NCBI GenBank assembly: GCA_000697335.1
Contig: JNEM01010704.1
Location: 1 to 20,768, forward strand
DNA length: 20,768 bases
Direction of reading: 5' to 3'
Source of the DNA: Conidiobolus incongruus B7586
Lineage: Eukaryota > Entomophthoromycota > Entomophthoromycetes > Entomophthorales > Conidiobolaceae
Shown here: positions 1 to 10,701 of the stretch, one piece after another
Layout: the number at the start of each line of letters is the position of its first letter
How positions within the stretch are numbered: position 1 is the stretch's first letter
Made by a program: the position numbers and the translations under genes
Notes under the pieces: generated by a model
Told to the model about the DNA's origin: nothing
Seen by the model: the letters and a program-made list of their open reading frames with translations, nothing else
Databases searched by the model: none

Positions 1-277
1 ATAATAAGTAATCAATATTAGATATAAGTTGAATAATTCATTAATGCTATTTAGAATAATATAGTATTAAAATCTAATATATAATATATTTAGTCATAGT
101 TAAAGAGTTATAAATATTATAAAATATAATAATTTCAATTTATTATATATTAATAATAATATAAAGATAAGGTCTGGATGAAAAAGCTAATATTAAAAAT
201 AAGAGATAAAAAATTAATTCTATTAATATATTTATGTTAATTAGCATGAGATAATAATCAAAATTAAAAAGAAAGCT

Positions 278-358
278 GATACGACCGAGTAATTCAAGGC
301 GCGTGACCTAAGATCATCTTCAGTTAACGTGGAGTGAGTTTGAATCTCATTGGTATCA
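278..358 (+). tRNA. tRNA-Leu(UAA)-like sequence, probably a decayed copy
   Basis: The sequence folds as a class II tRNA. The acceptor stem GATACGA (278-284) pairs with TGGTATC (351-357) at six of seven positions, and A358 is the discriminator. The anticodon loop CCTAAGA (307-313) gives anticodon TAA (309-311) followed by G, as in yeast tRNA-Leu(UAA). A long variable arm TTCA/TGGA forms four pairs, and the T-stem GTGAG/CTCAT forms five, one of them G-T. Several features argue against function. Positions 8-10 between acceptor and D-stem are missing, the D-loop GG is replaced by AATTC, the invariant T33 is C, and C56 of the T-loop is T, which damages both the A and B boxes. CCA is not encoded, as expected in a nuclear gene. 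It is probably a tRNA pseudogene; a divergent working tRNA is less likely. Confidence 0.6.
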
Positions 359-365
359 ATCAAAG

Positions 366-372
366 TTTTTTT
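366..372 (+). terminator. T7 run, Pol III-type terminator behind the tRNA-like sequence
   Basis: Seven T residues start eight bases after the tRNA-like discriminator base. A run of four or more T is the usual RNA polymerase III terminator. T runs are common in this A+T-rich DNA, so the position is the main support. Confidence 0.45.
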
Positions 373-1473
373 ACCAAATTTTTTAACCTTAAATATATTA
401 TACAATAATTACTTATAAACTCATCATAATATATTTTATTTAATAATTTTAAATATAATTTTTTATCTTATTTACCTTATAATGATGAATATTTAATTCT
501 GATAATATATATTAATTAATTCTCATTATTTCTTGTTAATTTAATTTCAACTGATTATATGAATTTTTATATTTAAAGAAGAATATATTAATTATCAAGT
601 TTAATAGAATCTCTTAATATAATAAAATAGAAAAGTCATTATTAAGTTGATTAATATTATTAATATTTATATCTTATTTCCTTAATATTTATCTTTTTAT
701 TGTTTTCAAATATAAAAATATTTTTATAAATATTATTTTTCCTTTATAAGAAATTTAAGTATTTTTACTTAATATAAACAATATTGATTTTCAATATTAT
801 TAGTAATTAAATTTAATATTAAAATCATAATTAAAAATATAAAATAAAATTTTATAAATAATTATATAATTATTATTTTATTAATAATATAAGATTTTAA
901 TTATTATAAATATAAGTTTTAATAAATTTACCTTTTAATTTAATTTTGATTAAGTCCCTTTTTAAGGATAATAATGAATATTATTATTTGATATATAATT
1001 AATTAATATAAAATAATATACTCTATCAAAATAAGCATTTGGTATTAAATCTGTAATATTAATATAATGGTAAGCAATTGAAAGTGATATTAATAGTGAT
1101 AAAATTTAAATTCATAAAAATTATTAATATAAATTAATAAACTAAGATTGAATATTAATTATTAAATACTTTTTAAATGTTTTATTATTATAAATCTAAG
1201 TAAGCAATCAATACTAACTGAAAGATAGTGATATGATATATTAAATTTATAATATTTTAATACAAATTGTAATTTTAAAATTTGCTGACCATTGTTAAAT
1301 GGATTTAATTAATATTAAATGTACATTTAAAATTATAATTTGTCCAATTAGATTTTTCAAAATTAAATATAAATTTTAAAAATAAATTAAAATATCAAAA
1401 TCTATCAAAATATTATTTTGAATACAGATTGTGATGTCAATAAAGTGTTCAATATATTTTGTGATGAAGGATG

Positions 1474-1499
1474 ATATATATATATATATATATATATAT
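1474..1499. repeat. (AT)13 microsatellite
   Basis: 26 nt of uninterrupted alternating AT. No gene is close enough to give it a role as a 3'-end element. Confidence 0.95.
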
Positions 1500-1761
1500 T
1501 AGATTAAAAAATTACAAATAATTTTCCTCATAGGCTTTGACATGAACTAAATTTTGGAGATATCGATGTTAATTGGATAAATTTAGGAAAATTGATAAAG
1601 GTTTTGGTGTATTAATTTGATGTTATGAATATGATCACATTTTTGATATTTCGATTATAAACTAAATATTGCTATTTAAGAATAAATTTGGATTAATACA
1701 ATTTCAATAAAAGTCAATAGCGATACAGGAAAAGGGAGAAAATTGATTAAACCAAGTTACC

Positions 1762-1789
1762 CAAATTTTTATTTGCAAATAAAAATTTG
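1762..1789. repeat. 28-nt perfect palindrome with no spacer
   Basis: The left arm CAAATTTTTATTTG is followed directly by its exact reverse complement CAAATAAAAATTTG, with the dinucleotide GC at the centre. The next base pair outward (C/A) does not match, so the symmetry stops there. It could form a cruciform or hairpin. No flanking gene explains it. Confidence 0.9.
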
Positions 1790-4700
1790 AAATGTGATTC
1801 AAAAGGAATTAATGATGTAAGGTTCTAGTCATTATATCCCTTCTTTTAAATTCCCTTCAAGTGTGAAATCATCCAAAAGGCAGAGTTCGTAATCATTAAT
1901 ATATGACTTATTTGGAAACTCGTTTAAGTCATAATAGTTACCTGATAAGTATCAAAATGAAAGTATTACATCGATTAATAATGAATGAATAAAATTTAAA
2001 TTGAATTTTGAATGATTAAAAATTAAATAGATATAAGGATTCAAAAAGTACAGCTATTAAAATAAATTTGAGAATTAATTTGGATCCATTAAACTCCTAG
2101 ACACTGTTAAAAATGTATCACATTAGAAAAATTGAAATATAATTCATTATTATTAACGAAAAAATTCCCAAAAAATCTGCAAGTAATATAAATTATTATC
2201 AATACTTTTTGGATCGATTAAATTGCGTATTTTATCCATGAAAATTATTAAAATACACTTGGCACATATTCTAAAAAAATTCTTTGATTTAATTATTATT
2301 AATAAAATAAGTTTTCTCAGTTATTAATCATTCTATTCTATTACAATATAAAATCTGATTAAAAAATCAAATTGTAGGTCCCATCCTTCCTATTTGGGTA
2401 TTTAATACCGAACCCCATTATCAGCTTCATTAAAACTTAGTCCAAATTAAATTAGAATATAAAGAATTGAGAAATATTCGTTTATGATAAACTAAGCTAA
2501 TCTTTAAACCCAAATAATAGAAAATATATCGATAAAGGTTAGTGATATCATAATTCAATTGAGTTAATCGTAATTAAGTTACTCGATATAAAATTAACTT
2601 TTAATAGTATATTATCATAACAATAAATACGAAATGAATATGCGATTGTTTATAAATGTCAAAATCATCGCAGTCAACTAAAAAACTAATTTAACATCAT
2701 TCAGCAGTTGTTTAGTATTAAATTAAAATAATTATAAGAGCGTAAATTAATTTTTGAAATTTTTAGTTATAGTCAATTAATAAAAATTTGTTATTGATTA
2801 GATGTTAATCATTAATATTCTATAACTATTAAAAGATCTTAAATATTTATTTCATTATCTAAGTTTCATTATATTCAATTTTCACTAGCTCTTAAATTGC
2901 TATATATTTATCCTTATCTAATTTAAAAAAAATTACTACTGTTAAAATAATTCCAAACTTTGATAATCTAATAATTATTTCAATTTTAGTTCACTTTAGT
3001 AATTTTCAAATAATTTGTTCAAATTAGAAAAATCAATATATAAATCAGTTATTAGATAAATTATAATAGACATATATTGCGACAGTTTTGTGTATTTAAT
3101 ATTTAATTTTTTATTTAAGCAGTTTGAATAAATATTAAATATTATTAAAATGTAATTAATAAAATATTTAATAATACTTTTTAATGGATCAATTAATTAG
3201 AAAAAATAATTCAAAATTTTCAATATTATAACAGTTTTCCAAATATAGTCACTACTATATCAGAATTGTAAATAAATTTTAACTAAAATCTTATATATTA
3301 ACACTCTAAGCATTTGAACACAAATATTTTAAAATATAATAAATTTGACAAAATAATAATCATTATAAAATATAATTTGTAATGTACTTAATTATTTTTT
3401 TAGCAAAGGTTATACTTTTCTAATAATATAACTTATCAAAAAAATTTTGATTTATATTAAATTTTGAATAATTTTTGAAATGATAAATGATAATTGTAAT
3501 ATCAAATCAATAATACAAAGAATATTAATCAAAAATTTCAATTACTATTATTATCAATTATAATGATATATTTTATAGAAATACATTATTATATTAAATA
3601 TTAACTTTTGAAATATTTGCAATATAATACTTTTTATCACTCTGATATATAATAAAATTTCCAAAATTCTTAAAGAATGGTGGCAAAAATTAACAAAAAA
3701 GTATAAGCTAATTTTACCCCGTATCAAAATACTCCAAATTCAAATGATACTATTCCATAAAAATTATCCTAACAATTACAAAATAATCTATCCTTATTAA
3801 GATACCAAAACTTTAGCATTACTCAAAATATAATTTACTAATATGTATATATCAACAATATTAATAAATTTTGATGAATATACGAATTTCAAGTTTATAA
3901 TAAAAATTCTCTGATTAATTTAAAATATATTAAATGATGGAATTTAATGTTACAGAGACTTATTACTAGGAACATGACACCACATTAGATTAATATGTTA
4001 AAGGGATTTATAGTGTATTAAGGTACTTCATTAACATTTAGAAAATTCCGGCCTAGAACTCTAGCTAGTATAGCAATTGATAAGGTACACAGACCTCGGA
4101 AAATCTGTGGGAGTATCTATTTCATTCCGAAACGAATGCGAATTTAATAAATTTCATTGTATTGCAGAAACCGTAGATTATTTAAAACAATATGTAATAT
4201 AAATACTATTGATTTAACATATACTATTTTTTATAGCATTTATCCCGATAAAATGTAAAATTTGATTATTTTAGAGTTTTGCAAACATCAAGTAATTTAA
4301 ATTATGAGAGAATATCAAGATAAATTGAGAGAATTAACTTCATATAACACAAATTTATATTAAATACATCCATTATAGAGGTTAAACGTTAATTAAAGGA
4401 GATGATATGAATATTAAATTGTTATTCAAGTTGATTAGCAGTTGTGACAATTTTTATCTCTGAAAATTAATTTCATTTAATTATGTTTAACATACTATTA
4501 AGGAACACTGTTGAAGTTCTTGTATTGAATACTCTAATTGCTTTGGTAATTATTTTTCAATTTTAATTAAGGATCATTCGGTTTGAACTCTCTTTCACAG
4601 TTTAATAATTCTCAATATTCCTTTAATTTTTGTCATATTATTTTAAGAAAAAAATCAATTGTGTTTATTATAGTTTATCATTAATGATTCAATATTCAAT

Positions 4701-4917
4701 CATTTTAATAAAATAGTGTACAATACTGCATTTGGCGAATATTTACCGAGTATCCAAACCTCTCAATTGAGTGCTAGTGAAGTTATCCATTTTCTCATAC
4801 TTAACTAAATACCCAAAATCACATTATAAGGAAATGATAATATATTAAAATAATTTTAATTTATCCCAATTCAATTTAAATAAAATTTTTTTTATTAATT
4901 ATGATATAATTTTAATT

Positions 4918-4940
4918 TATTATTATTATTATTATTATTT
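4918..4940. repeat. (ATT)7 trinucleotide microsatellite
   Basis: About 23 nt of uninterrupted ATT/TAT repeat inside gene-free DNA. Confidence 0.9.
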
Positions 4941-5390
4941 GATTAATTGGATGTTCGCAGTAAACTAAAAATTTTAGTTATTATAAATAATTTATTTGTA
5001 TTGAATTTAATTATTAATATAAATTAAGATATTGTTTATAATATTATGCTTAACTAATTGTTATATAAGATAAGATATACATATTAGTTGCTGATGGGAA
5101 ATTCATTATAGGTTTGATACCACCAACGATGATTTAATAATTTTATGATATAATATTAAATAATATATTTTTAACAAGTAAATTTATATCTACTAATTTA
5201 TATTTTTATTATCTTTCATTTATACTTTTTTAATACTACTCACGACATCAATATATTTTATATTATGATGATTTATAAAAATGATCATTATGACTTAATT
5301 TGTGATAGACAAAAAATTTTTTATAAAAATAATCTAAAATAAAATATTCATTCATCTCCAATTGCTAATTAGACCTAATTTTAAAGAGAT

Positions 5391-5490
5391 TCAGGAGGGG
5401 GAAAAGAGAAGGGGTGTTAAACCCAATTTCAGGAGTTGGGGAGAGAAGTGTATAGAGGAGATTAGAGGGAGAAAATTGCGAAGGAAGGAG
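5391..5490 (+). other. Purine-rich, G-cluster island in A+T-rich DNA
   Basis: About 100 nt whose plus strand is dominated by A and G, with G runs at 5397-5401 (GGGGG), 5411-5414 (GGGG) and 5438-5441 (GGGG), plus several GGAG/GAGG groups and AGGAAGGAG at 5482-5490. The word TTCAGGAG occurs twice inside (5390 and 5429) and again at the other purine island near 11879. Yeast AGGGG stress elements would match some of these G runs, but no target gene is adjacent: the spliced gene at 6683 ends 1.2 kb away and points toward this island. Confidence 0.5.
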
Positions 5491-6225
5491 ATATTACACG
5501 GATTTTAAAATAACCAAAATCGTTAATTCGCATGCAAATTCCCAATCTGATTAATCTATCTAATCTGCCAATCACCTTAAAAATGGATGAAATCATTAAC
5601 TGATTTATGAAATGCTCAATTAGTTTAAAAAAATCGATTGATGATTTATTGACTAGTTAAAATAATTGATAAAATGAGAATTCTAATTCTAATTCAAATC
5701 AATTCGTTAATTAAAAAAAATTAAGTGAGAATTATTATCAAAGATTAAAATCAATTTATTTTTTGCATTAAATTTGTTTTAATATTTTGATTAAAATTAA
5801 GTGGATTTAAAATTGCAAAATGTAACAAATAAATATTGACTTGAAAGGTGATTTTTTTGAAATGGATTTTTAAAAAATCTTTTTAAATAAATTTTTAATC
5901 TTGAATGTGGATTGGAAGATTTTAACCAATGATCAAGATTCTTTATTAATTGTTATACGTGATTAATTATGGATATGCTTAAATCAAGAATAATTTTAAT
6001 ATTGATTTGGGATTTATGTGGTTAATTTTCACAATTTTTTCATCGTTATTTCTTTTGTTATTTTGTGTTTGTATCACTAAAATATAAGAATTTGATTTGA
6101 TAATTATTAGTATGAGAATTTTAATCTTACCAATTTTGTCATTGTTTAATCAAAATTTTATAATAGTTAATTTAATATGTAATCATGATTAGCATATAAT
6201 ATAACTTGAATCAAATTATATAAGT

Positions 6226-6251
6226 ATAATAATAATAATAATAATAATAAT
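6226..6251. repeat. (ATA)8 trinucleotide microsatellite
   Basis: 26 nt of uninterrupted ATA repeat, about 430 bp beyond the stop codon of the minus-strand spliced gene. Confidence 0.9.
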
Positions 6252-6682
6252 CATTCATATAAAAAATGATGATAACTACACAATGATGAGATAGCATTGT
6301 CACAATTAATAAGTTTAAACTTTCTAATAGAATATCATATTTTGTTAAAATATGAAATCCCATTAAATATTAAAATAATAAGAATATTATTATTGATAAA
6401 TGACATCATTACAATGAGAAAAATATACAAATGAATAAAAAAATAATATTAACAACTATTTAATTTTTAGTTTTAATATATGTGGCAAATTTGATTAAAG
6501 GTCATTTGACCAAGTTAATATTAATCATTAAGTTTGATTAAATTATTAGTTAAAATAAACCCAACTCCGCTATTAATTTAATGGGAATATTGTAAAATTT
6601 TTGATATCAAATTATTTGAATTGAAATAAGTAGTGAATCAGATTCATTATTACGATTTGGTCTCTATATTTATTTCAAATAC

Positions 6683-8121
6683 TTATTCGTCATTGTTATT
6701 ATTATTTTCAATAAATTGTAATAATCTAGGATTGAATTTATATTCTAGACTCTTTTCAAAATGCTTGCCACTCTCAACGAAATTTAATAGAATCTTGGTT
6801 TCTACCTCATCTTCAGTTTCATTGTCGTTAGGTTCGATAAAGTTAATGTCTAATAGGTATAAATGTCCCAACTACAATTTTAATTTAGCTAATGAACTGG
6901 TATTTGATTTGGTTTGAATTTACCTGTTCGTACCACAATGCCAATTTATCTTTATCAATTGCTTCAGATTCAGATTCTTGAGAAGTTAATTGTTTTAATT
7001 GATCGATGCAAACTTCACAAATAGACTATAAAAATCTAAATTAGTATATAATTCATACTAGTATTATTATATATTACTTTGAAATTAATGGAACTTTGCT
7101 CCATAAGACTAAAATTGTGTTGAATTAAATTAAATCCAATTCTAATAAATTGAAATTTCAAAGTATTTTTATCAGTTTTGGCTTTAAGGAGAGGATTGAA
7201 AAGATTGTCAATATATAATTGAGTTAATAGAACTCGAATATCTATTAAATTAAATTATTATGATATAAATTAAATTGATAAGATGAAATTGCACTTACTA
7301 GGATAATATTTGGTAAAGTGACTGGTTCCAACAGTGTCCAATTCTATCAAAAATTCTTCAAATCCTTCGGATGCATTGATTTCCTTTTCAAAGTCGATAT
7401 CCTTTATATGCTATAAATTCAAAGATTATATTAATCTAAAGGAAATCAAATGGCCAATATAATACTACATTTTGAATAGCTTCTTCAATTCGATCAAATT
7501 CAACCTTTAAAGGTTTAGATAAAGTTAAAATACTAACATTATCTTCATCATCTTCATCCTCTTGATTAGGCTCAGGATCATTAGAAATTCCTTTTAAATT
7601 ATGGTGATTTTTTAAATCAAGAGACCACTATAATTATATATCAGTATGAATTAATCAATTATATATTAAATAAATATTACCAAAATTAAATCCAAAGTCA
7701 AGTTCAACCATTTGTAATGATCTAATTTTGATTTCAATTCTATAGCATAATCTTTAAATTGAATCAACTTAGTAAAATTTAATATCAATTTGATTAATTG
7801 AATATTATTGGTCAAATTTTTGGATTTTTCAAGATTGTATACACTTTCAAATTCATGAATGTAGCGATTTTTTAAAGTTTCACAATGATCGACGTCACTG
7901 TCAGGGTTTAATTGAGTTAATTCGTTATAAGTGGCATTTACGCAATCGATGGTGATCTCTTCATTATCTTCTTCTTCTCCATTTTCGATGGGATCTTCCT
8001 CGTCACTCAATGGATCGTTGTCTTCAGGGGGATTATTGATTAAATCGATCTTATCAGGATGTTCACTCTTAGAAATTTTATCAGATTTATCTAATTGTTC
8101 AATACTTCTACTTCTCTTCAT
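6683..8121 (-). CDS. Six-exon gene for a 388-residue acidic helical protein; Ett1/Nro1-like is a weak guess
   Basis: The model is join(7681-8121, 7469-7627, 7299-7410, 7078-7241, 6924-7025, 6683-6871) on the minus strand. Each junction is GT...AG and the frame stays open through all six exons to TAA at 6683-6685, giving 388 residues. The ATG at 8121 is the first after an in-frame stop at 8128-8130. Exon 1 encodes a basic start (MKRSRS) and a strongly acidic, disordered stretch at residues 33-55 (EDNDPLSDEEDP and EEEDNEE). A second acidic patch lies near residues 166-177. The rest is predicted helical, with IRVLLTQLYIDNLF near 239-252 and WYEQLGHLYLLD near 323-334, TPR-like in texture. The end is an Asn-rich tail. 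Length, the acidic head and the late LGxLY-type helix recall Ett1/Nro1 (about 400 residues; translation termination or Ofd1 control), but no signature residue proves it. Five introns in one gene is unusual for a budding yeast. Confidence 0.85.
6872..6923 (-). other. Intron 5 (52 nt) of the spliced gene
   Basis: Donor GTAAAT, acceptor TTGTAG, phase 0. Possible branch site GCTAAAT. Removal joins ...LWYEQ to LGHLYLL.... Confidence 0.8.
7026..7077 (-). other. Intron 4 (52 nt) of the spliced gene
   Basis: Donor GTAATA, acceptor TTATAG, phase 0. The possible branch site TACTAAT is the closest to TACTAAC in this gene. An upstream TTTAG would shift the frame, so TTATAG is chosen. Removal joins ...SSINFK to SICEVC.... 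Confidence 0.8.
7242..7298 (-). other. Intron 3 (57 nt) of the spliced gene
   Basis: Donor GTAAGT, the best consensus donor of the five; acceptor TAATAG; phase 1. Splicing makes an Asn codon from A plus AT, in the context KYYP-N-IRVLL. The length is a multiple of three, but reading through meets an in-frame stop. Confidence 0.8.
7411..7468 (-). other. Intron 2 (58 nt) of the spliced gene
   Basis: Donor GTAGTA, acceptor TTATAG, phase 0. No branch site close to TACTAAC is visible; TTTGAAT and ATTAATA are the nearest. Removal joins ...EEAIQN to HIKDID.... Confidence 0.8.
7628..7680 (-). other. Intron 1 (53 nt) of the spliced gene
   Basis: Donor GTAATA, acceptor TTATAG, phase 0. A possible branch site TACTGAT lies at 7640-7646, differing from the yeast TACTAAC at two positions. 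Removal joins ...DLIL to WSLDL.... Confidence 0.8.
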
Positions 8122-8832
8122 TTTAAATTAATAAATCTAAAATAATTTTTTATTTCTTGATCTATTTTTATTGATAAACTTTAAATTTTTATTTTTGCAT
8201 TAATAATTTTGAAATTTTATTAATTTGAAAAAAAATTTATGAAAAAATCTTTTTAAATTCGAATTATGGGACGGTAGTGGTTGTATGCAAGAAATTATTA
8301 CTGGCATCGAACAGGAATATGACTATAAATAAGATATACTGCAGAAACACCAGTATGTATTATATTATATCCATAATCAATATTTGCAGATTTATTTCCA
8401 GTTTATTAAGTCTGTTTCTATGGATTCAAAATATGTTTATTCTTAAATTGATTTAATAAGGGACTACTCAGATGTTTAAACTTTTAAATTCATTTGAATT
8501 AATGAGTATTATAATAGAAAAAAATTAATTAATACACAATAGTAGTTATTGATATTTTCGAATAAAAATATTACCAATCAAAATTTAATATAAACTTTAT
8601 AATAAAAATAAAATGATACTCAAATCTATTTTAATATTGTTTATTTTTATATATTGTTGATTCATTATCATTAAAACTATTTTATCTTATAGTAATATTT
8701 ATCATGGGAAAACCAAAATATACATAAATATTTATTAATTAATCCTATATTGTGATGAGAAATAATCTTGTCAGTCACTCAAGAAACTGAGATTACCACA
8801 CTGAATCGAGAAGTCACATTGTAGAACACCCA

Positions 8833-8880
8833 TTTCCTGTACCGAGTAGTTGTGTTCCTTTCTGTCACCGAGTCATTCCT
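8833..8880 (+). repeat. Two imperfect tandem units around ACCGAGT
   Basis: ACCGAGT occurs at 8841-8847 and 8867-8873. The first is flanked as CCTGT-ACCGAGT-AGTT and the second as TCTGTC-ACCGAGT-CATT, and both units end in TTCC. The spacing is 26 nt. It could be a paired factor-binding site; no factor is assigned. Confidence 0.45.
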
Positions 8881-10564
8881 ATCCATAAAAATCAAAAATG
8901 AAAACTAATATAAGGCTATCACCAACGAGCTAACAATCTCAACTATTTTATTTTTATTTCAAAAGTATCCAGTCTCTAAGCTTTTCTCGTAACCTTCACA
9001 AAAGTACTGAGTCTCGACGAGCGTGAGATATTTACTTTATTCGCAGTAAGCCATTTGCATCTCATTTGGTGAATCCCATTAATTTCCCCTAACCCTGTGG
9101 TAACCTATCGTTTACCGCTGGTGATTTCCCGTTTAAGCTCTAAAAGTCTATTTCCTTTTACAATACTGCCTTCAAATGTAACAAATCAAAGTTTCAATTT
9201 TTGGCATTAACCATTAATCCCCAATATTTTAAAATAATAATTAATATGAAATATTCTATAAAGACATTAATAATAAAATAAAAAAACAATTATATTATGA
9301 TAAAACTTGCCTCGGAAATAACATATAGTTAATTTTTATTAGAAAATGATTATTAAATTAATTGAAATAATTTATCGGGCACTCAATGCTTACAAAATTA
9401 TGAAGGAATGAAATTACCTAATAAGTTAATTCATCCAATTATATAGCTATAAATAATCTTAATTGAGATTTTTTTAATGTGCATGGATAATAGTATTGAA
9501 AGAAAATGACAAAATCATCGACATTGATTAAAATCAATACATAAATCTTTAATTAATAAATCAATTTTCTCTATTTTGATCAATTTTCAAAAACATTTTC
9601 AACTTGATATTCTTTTTAATCTTTTTTATTTGTGCAAATACGCCATGCTAATTCTTTGTTGATGATACTGAAAAAAAACTTTAATGGATTATTTTGATTT
9701 GAAATTAGGATTAATTTAAATTTATACACTTATACATGGATAAATAACTCAAGGTAATATGTCGTTTTAAATATATGTAAAAATGATTAAATTAAAACTT
9801 AAAGTAAATATAGAACAATTGCTTGTATTAAATAATTATACAAAAATAAATATTGTATTGATAAAATATATTTTTAAGATTTTATTTTTGAAAGATATAC
9901 TTTTGTTATTAATTTGATTTTGGATTCATGATAATATATCTTCAAGTTGTTATTTTTATCAAATTTAAATATATTAATACTCTCGACACAGACCACTTGC
10001 ATTATAGTGAAGTCTTGAAAATTAAGATCTAGTATTATAAAGTAAAATTATTATAAATATCATAATGTTTAATTATTCTATTATTCTTTATATCAGTTGA
10101 AAATGATTATATAATCTTTAATTTTTTAATAATATATTATTTTAATACTGCTAATTAAAATAAATTTAATATGTTAAATAGTATGATTTCAATTGGATTT
10201 CATATGAATCTATTGGTCAGATATTAAAATAATCATATTTAAACCCTTAATTTATTTCAATTATTATATTTAATTCCAAAATTAATATATTTAGTATCCA
10301 ATCAAATTGAGATATTTGCAATTCAAACAGTCAGCCTTGAGAGCAGTTATTTATTAATTAATTTAAGCTAAAGTTTAGCTCCAAATGCTTATCTAATATA
10401 ATATCTTTAAATATATATATGTTAATATTATCACAAACATACTAATATAATTGAATCTAAAATTCTGTAATAGTACTTTCCAAGTTACATTAATAAACAA
10501 GTAATATTATTTTAAATGACCTGATAGATATGATTTTAATAATTGTATCGATAATTAAATGGAT

Positions 10565-10701
10565 ATATTTCGGTGATTTTTCAAATTAAAGCAAAAAATA
10601 TAATGGATGCTTTGTTATAAAAAAGATCGTTATAACAGTTGATGCAGGATTGATAAATTAGTTTATAATGGAGTTTAATATCTGAAAATTTACCGAAATA
10701 T
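10565..10701. repeat. 137-bp foldback with nested inverted repeats
   Basis: The outer arms 10565-10590 and 10674-10701 are inverted copies. Both begin ATATTTCGGT and end ATTAAA; about 23 of 26 aligned positions match, with one two-base gap. A second, perfect pair lies at the centre: TGTTATAA (10613-10620) and TTATAACA (10630-10637). The two pairs share nearly the same midpoint (10633 and 10625), as expected for one folded structure. It could be a foldback or MITE-like remnant or a structured RNA. No flanking target-site duplication is evident. Confidence 0.6.

Larger units (their letters stand above)
374..6682. other. 6.3-kb gene-free A+T-rich region
   Basis: No open frame of credible length or composition is seen on either strand, and I found no chain of short exons like the one at 6683-8121. 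The stretch is mostly A+T with scattered microsatellites, a 28-nt palindrome (1762-1789) and one purine-rich island (5391-5490). Slightly more G+C-rich patches at about 1850-1900, 2380-2420, 4030-4140 and 4730-4800 have no recognisable gene or RNA. It could be intergenic DNA, heavily decayed repeats or unrecognised noncoding RNA; the sequence alone does not decide. Confidence 0.6.

Noticed and set aside
1069-1240. Direct repeat of GTAAGCAAT with loosely similar flanks about 130 bp apart, and a similar TTGGATC-ATTAAA pair at 2080 and 2210
   Set aside because: The shared cores are short and the flanks too A+T-rich to separate from chance by eye.
5196-5206. ARS consensus matches such as ATTTATATTTT (also 20385-20395)
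   Set aside because: Eleven-base A+T-only motifs occur by chance many times in this sequence; no B elements can be judged.
374-6632. Point centromere in the long gene-free region
   Set aside because: No CDEI (RTCACRTG) or CDEIII-like motif flanks an A+T core; gene poverty alone is not evidence.
6633-6917. 94-codon plus-strand frame
   Set aside because: It is antisense to exons 5-6 and intron 5 of the minus-strand spliced gene, which has the better-supported reading.
7931-8131. 66-codon Ser-rich plus-strand frame
   Set aside because: Complement of the acidic and Asp/Glu-rich exon 1; the Ser/Leu runs are a mirror of GAT/GAA codons.
8751-8803. Box C/D snoRNA candidate (GTGATGA ... CTGA)
   Set aside because: C-like and D-like boxes exist, but no flanking terminal stem or convincing C'/D' pair is visible.
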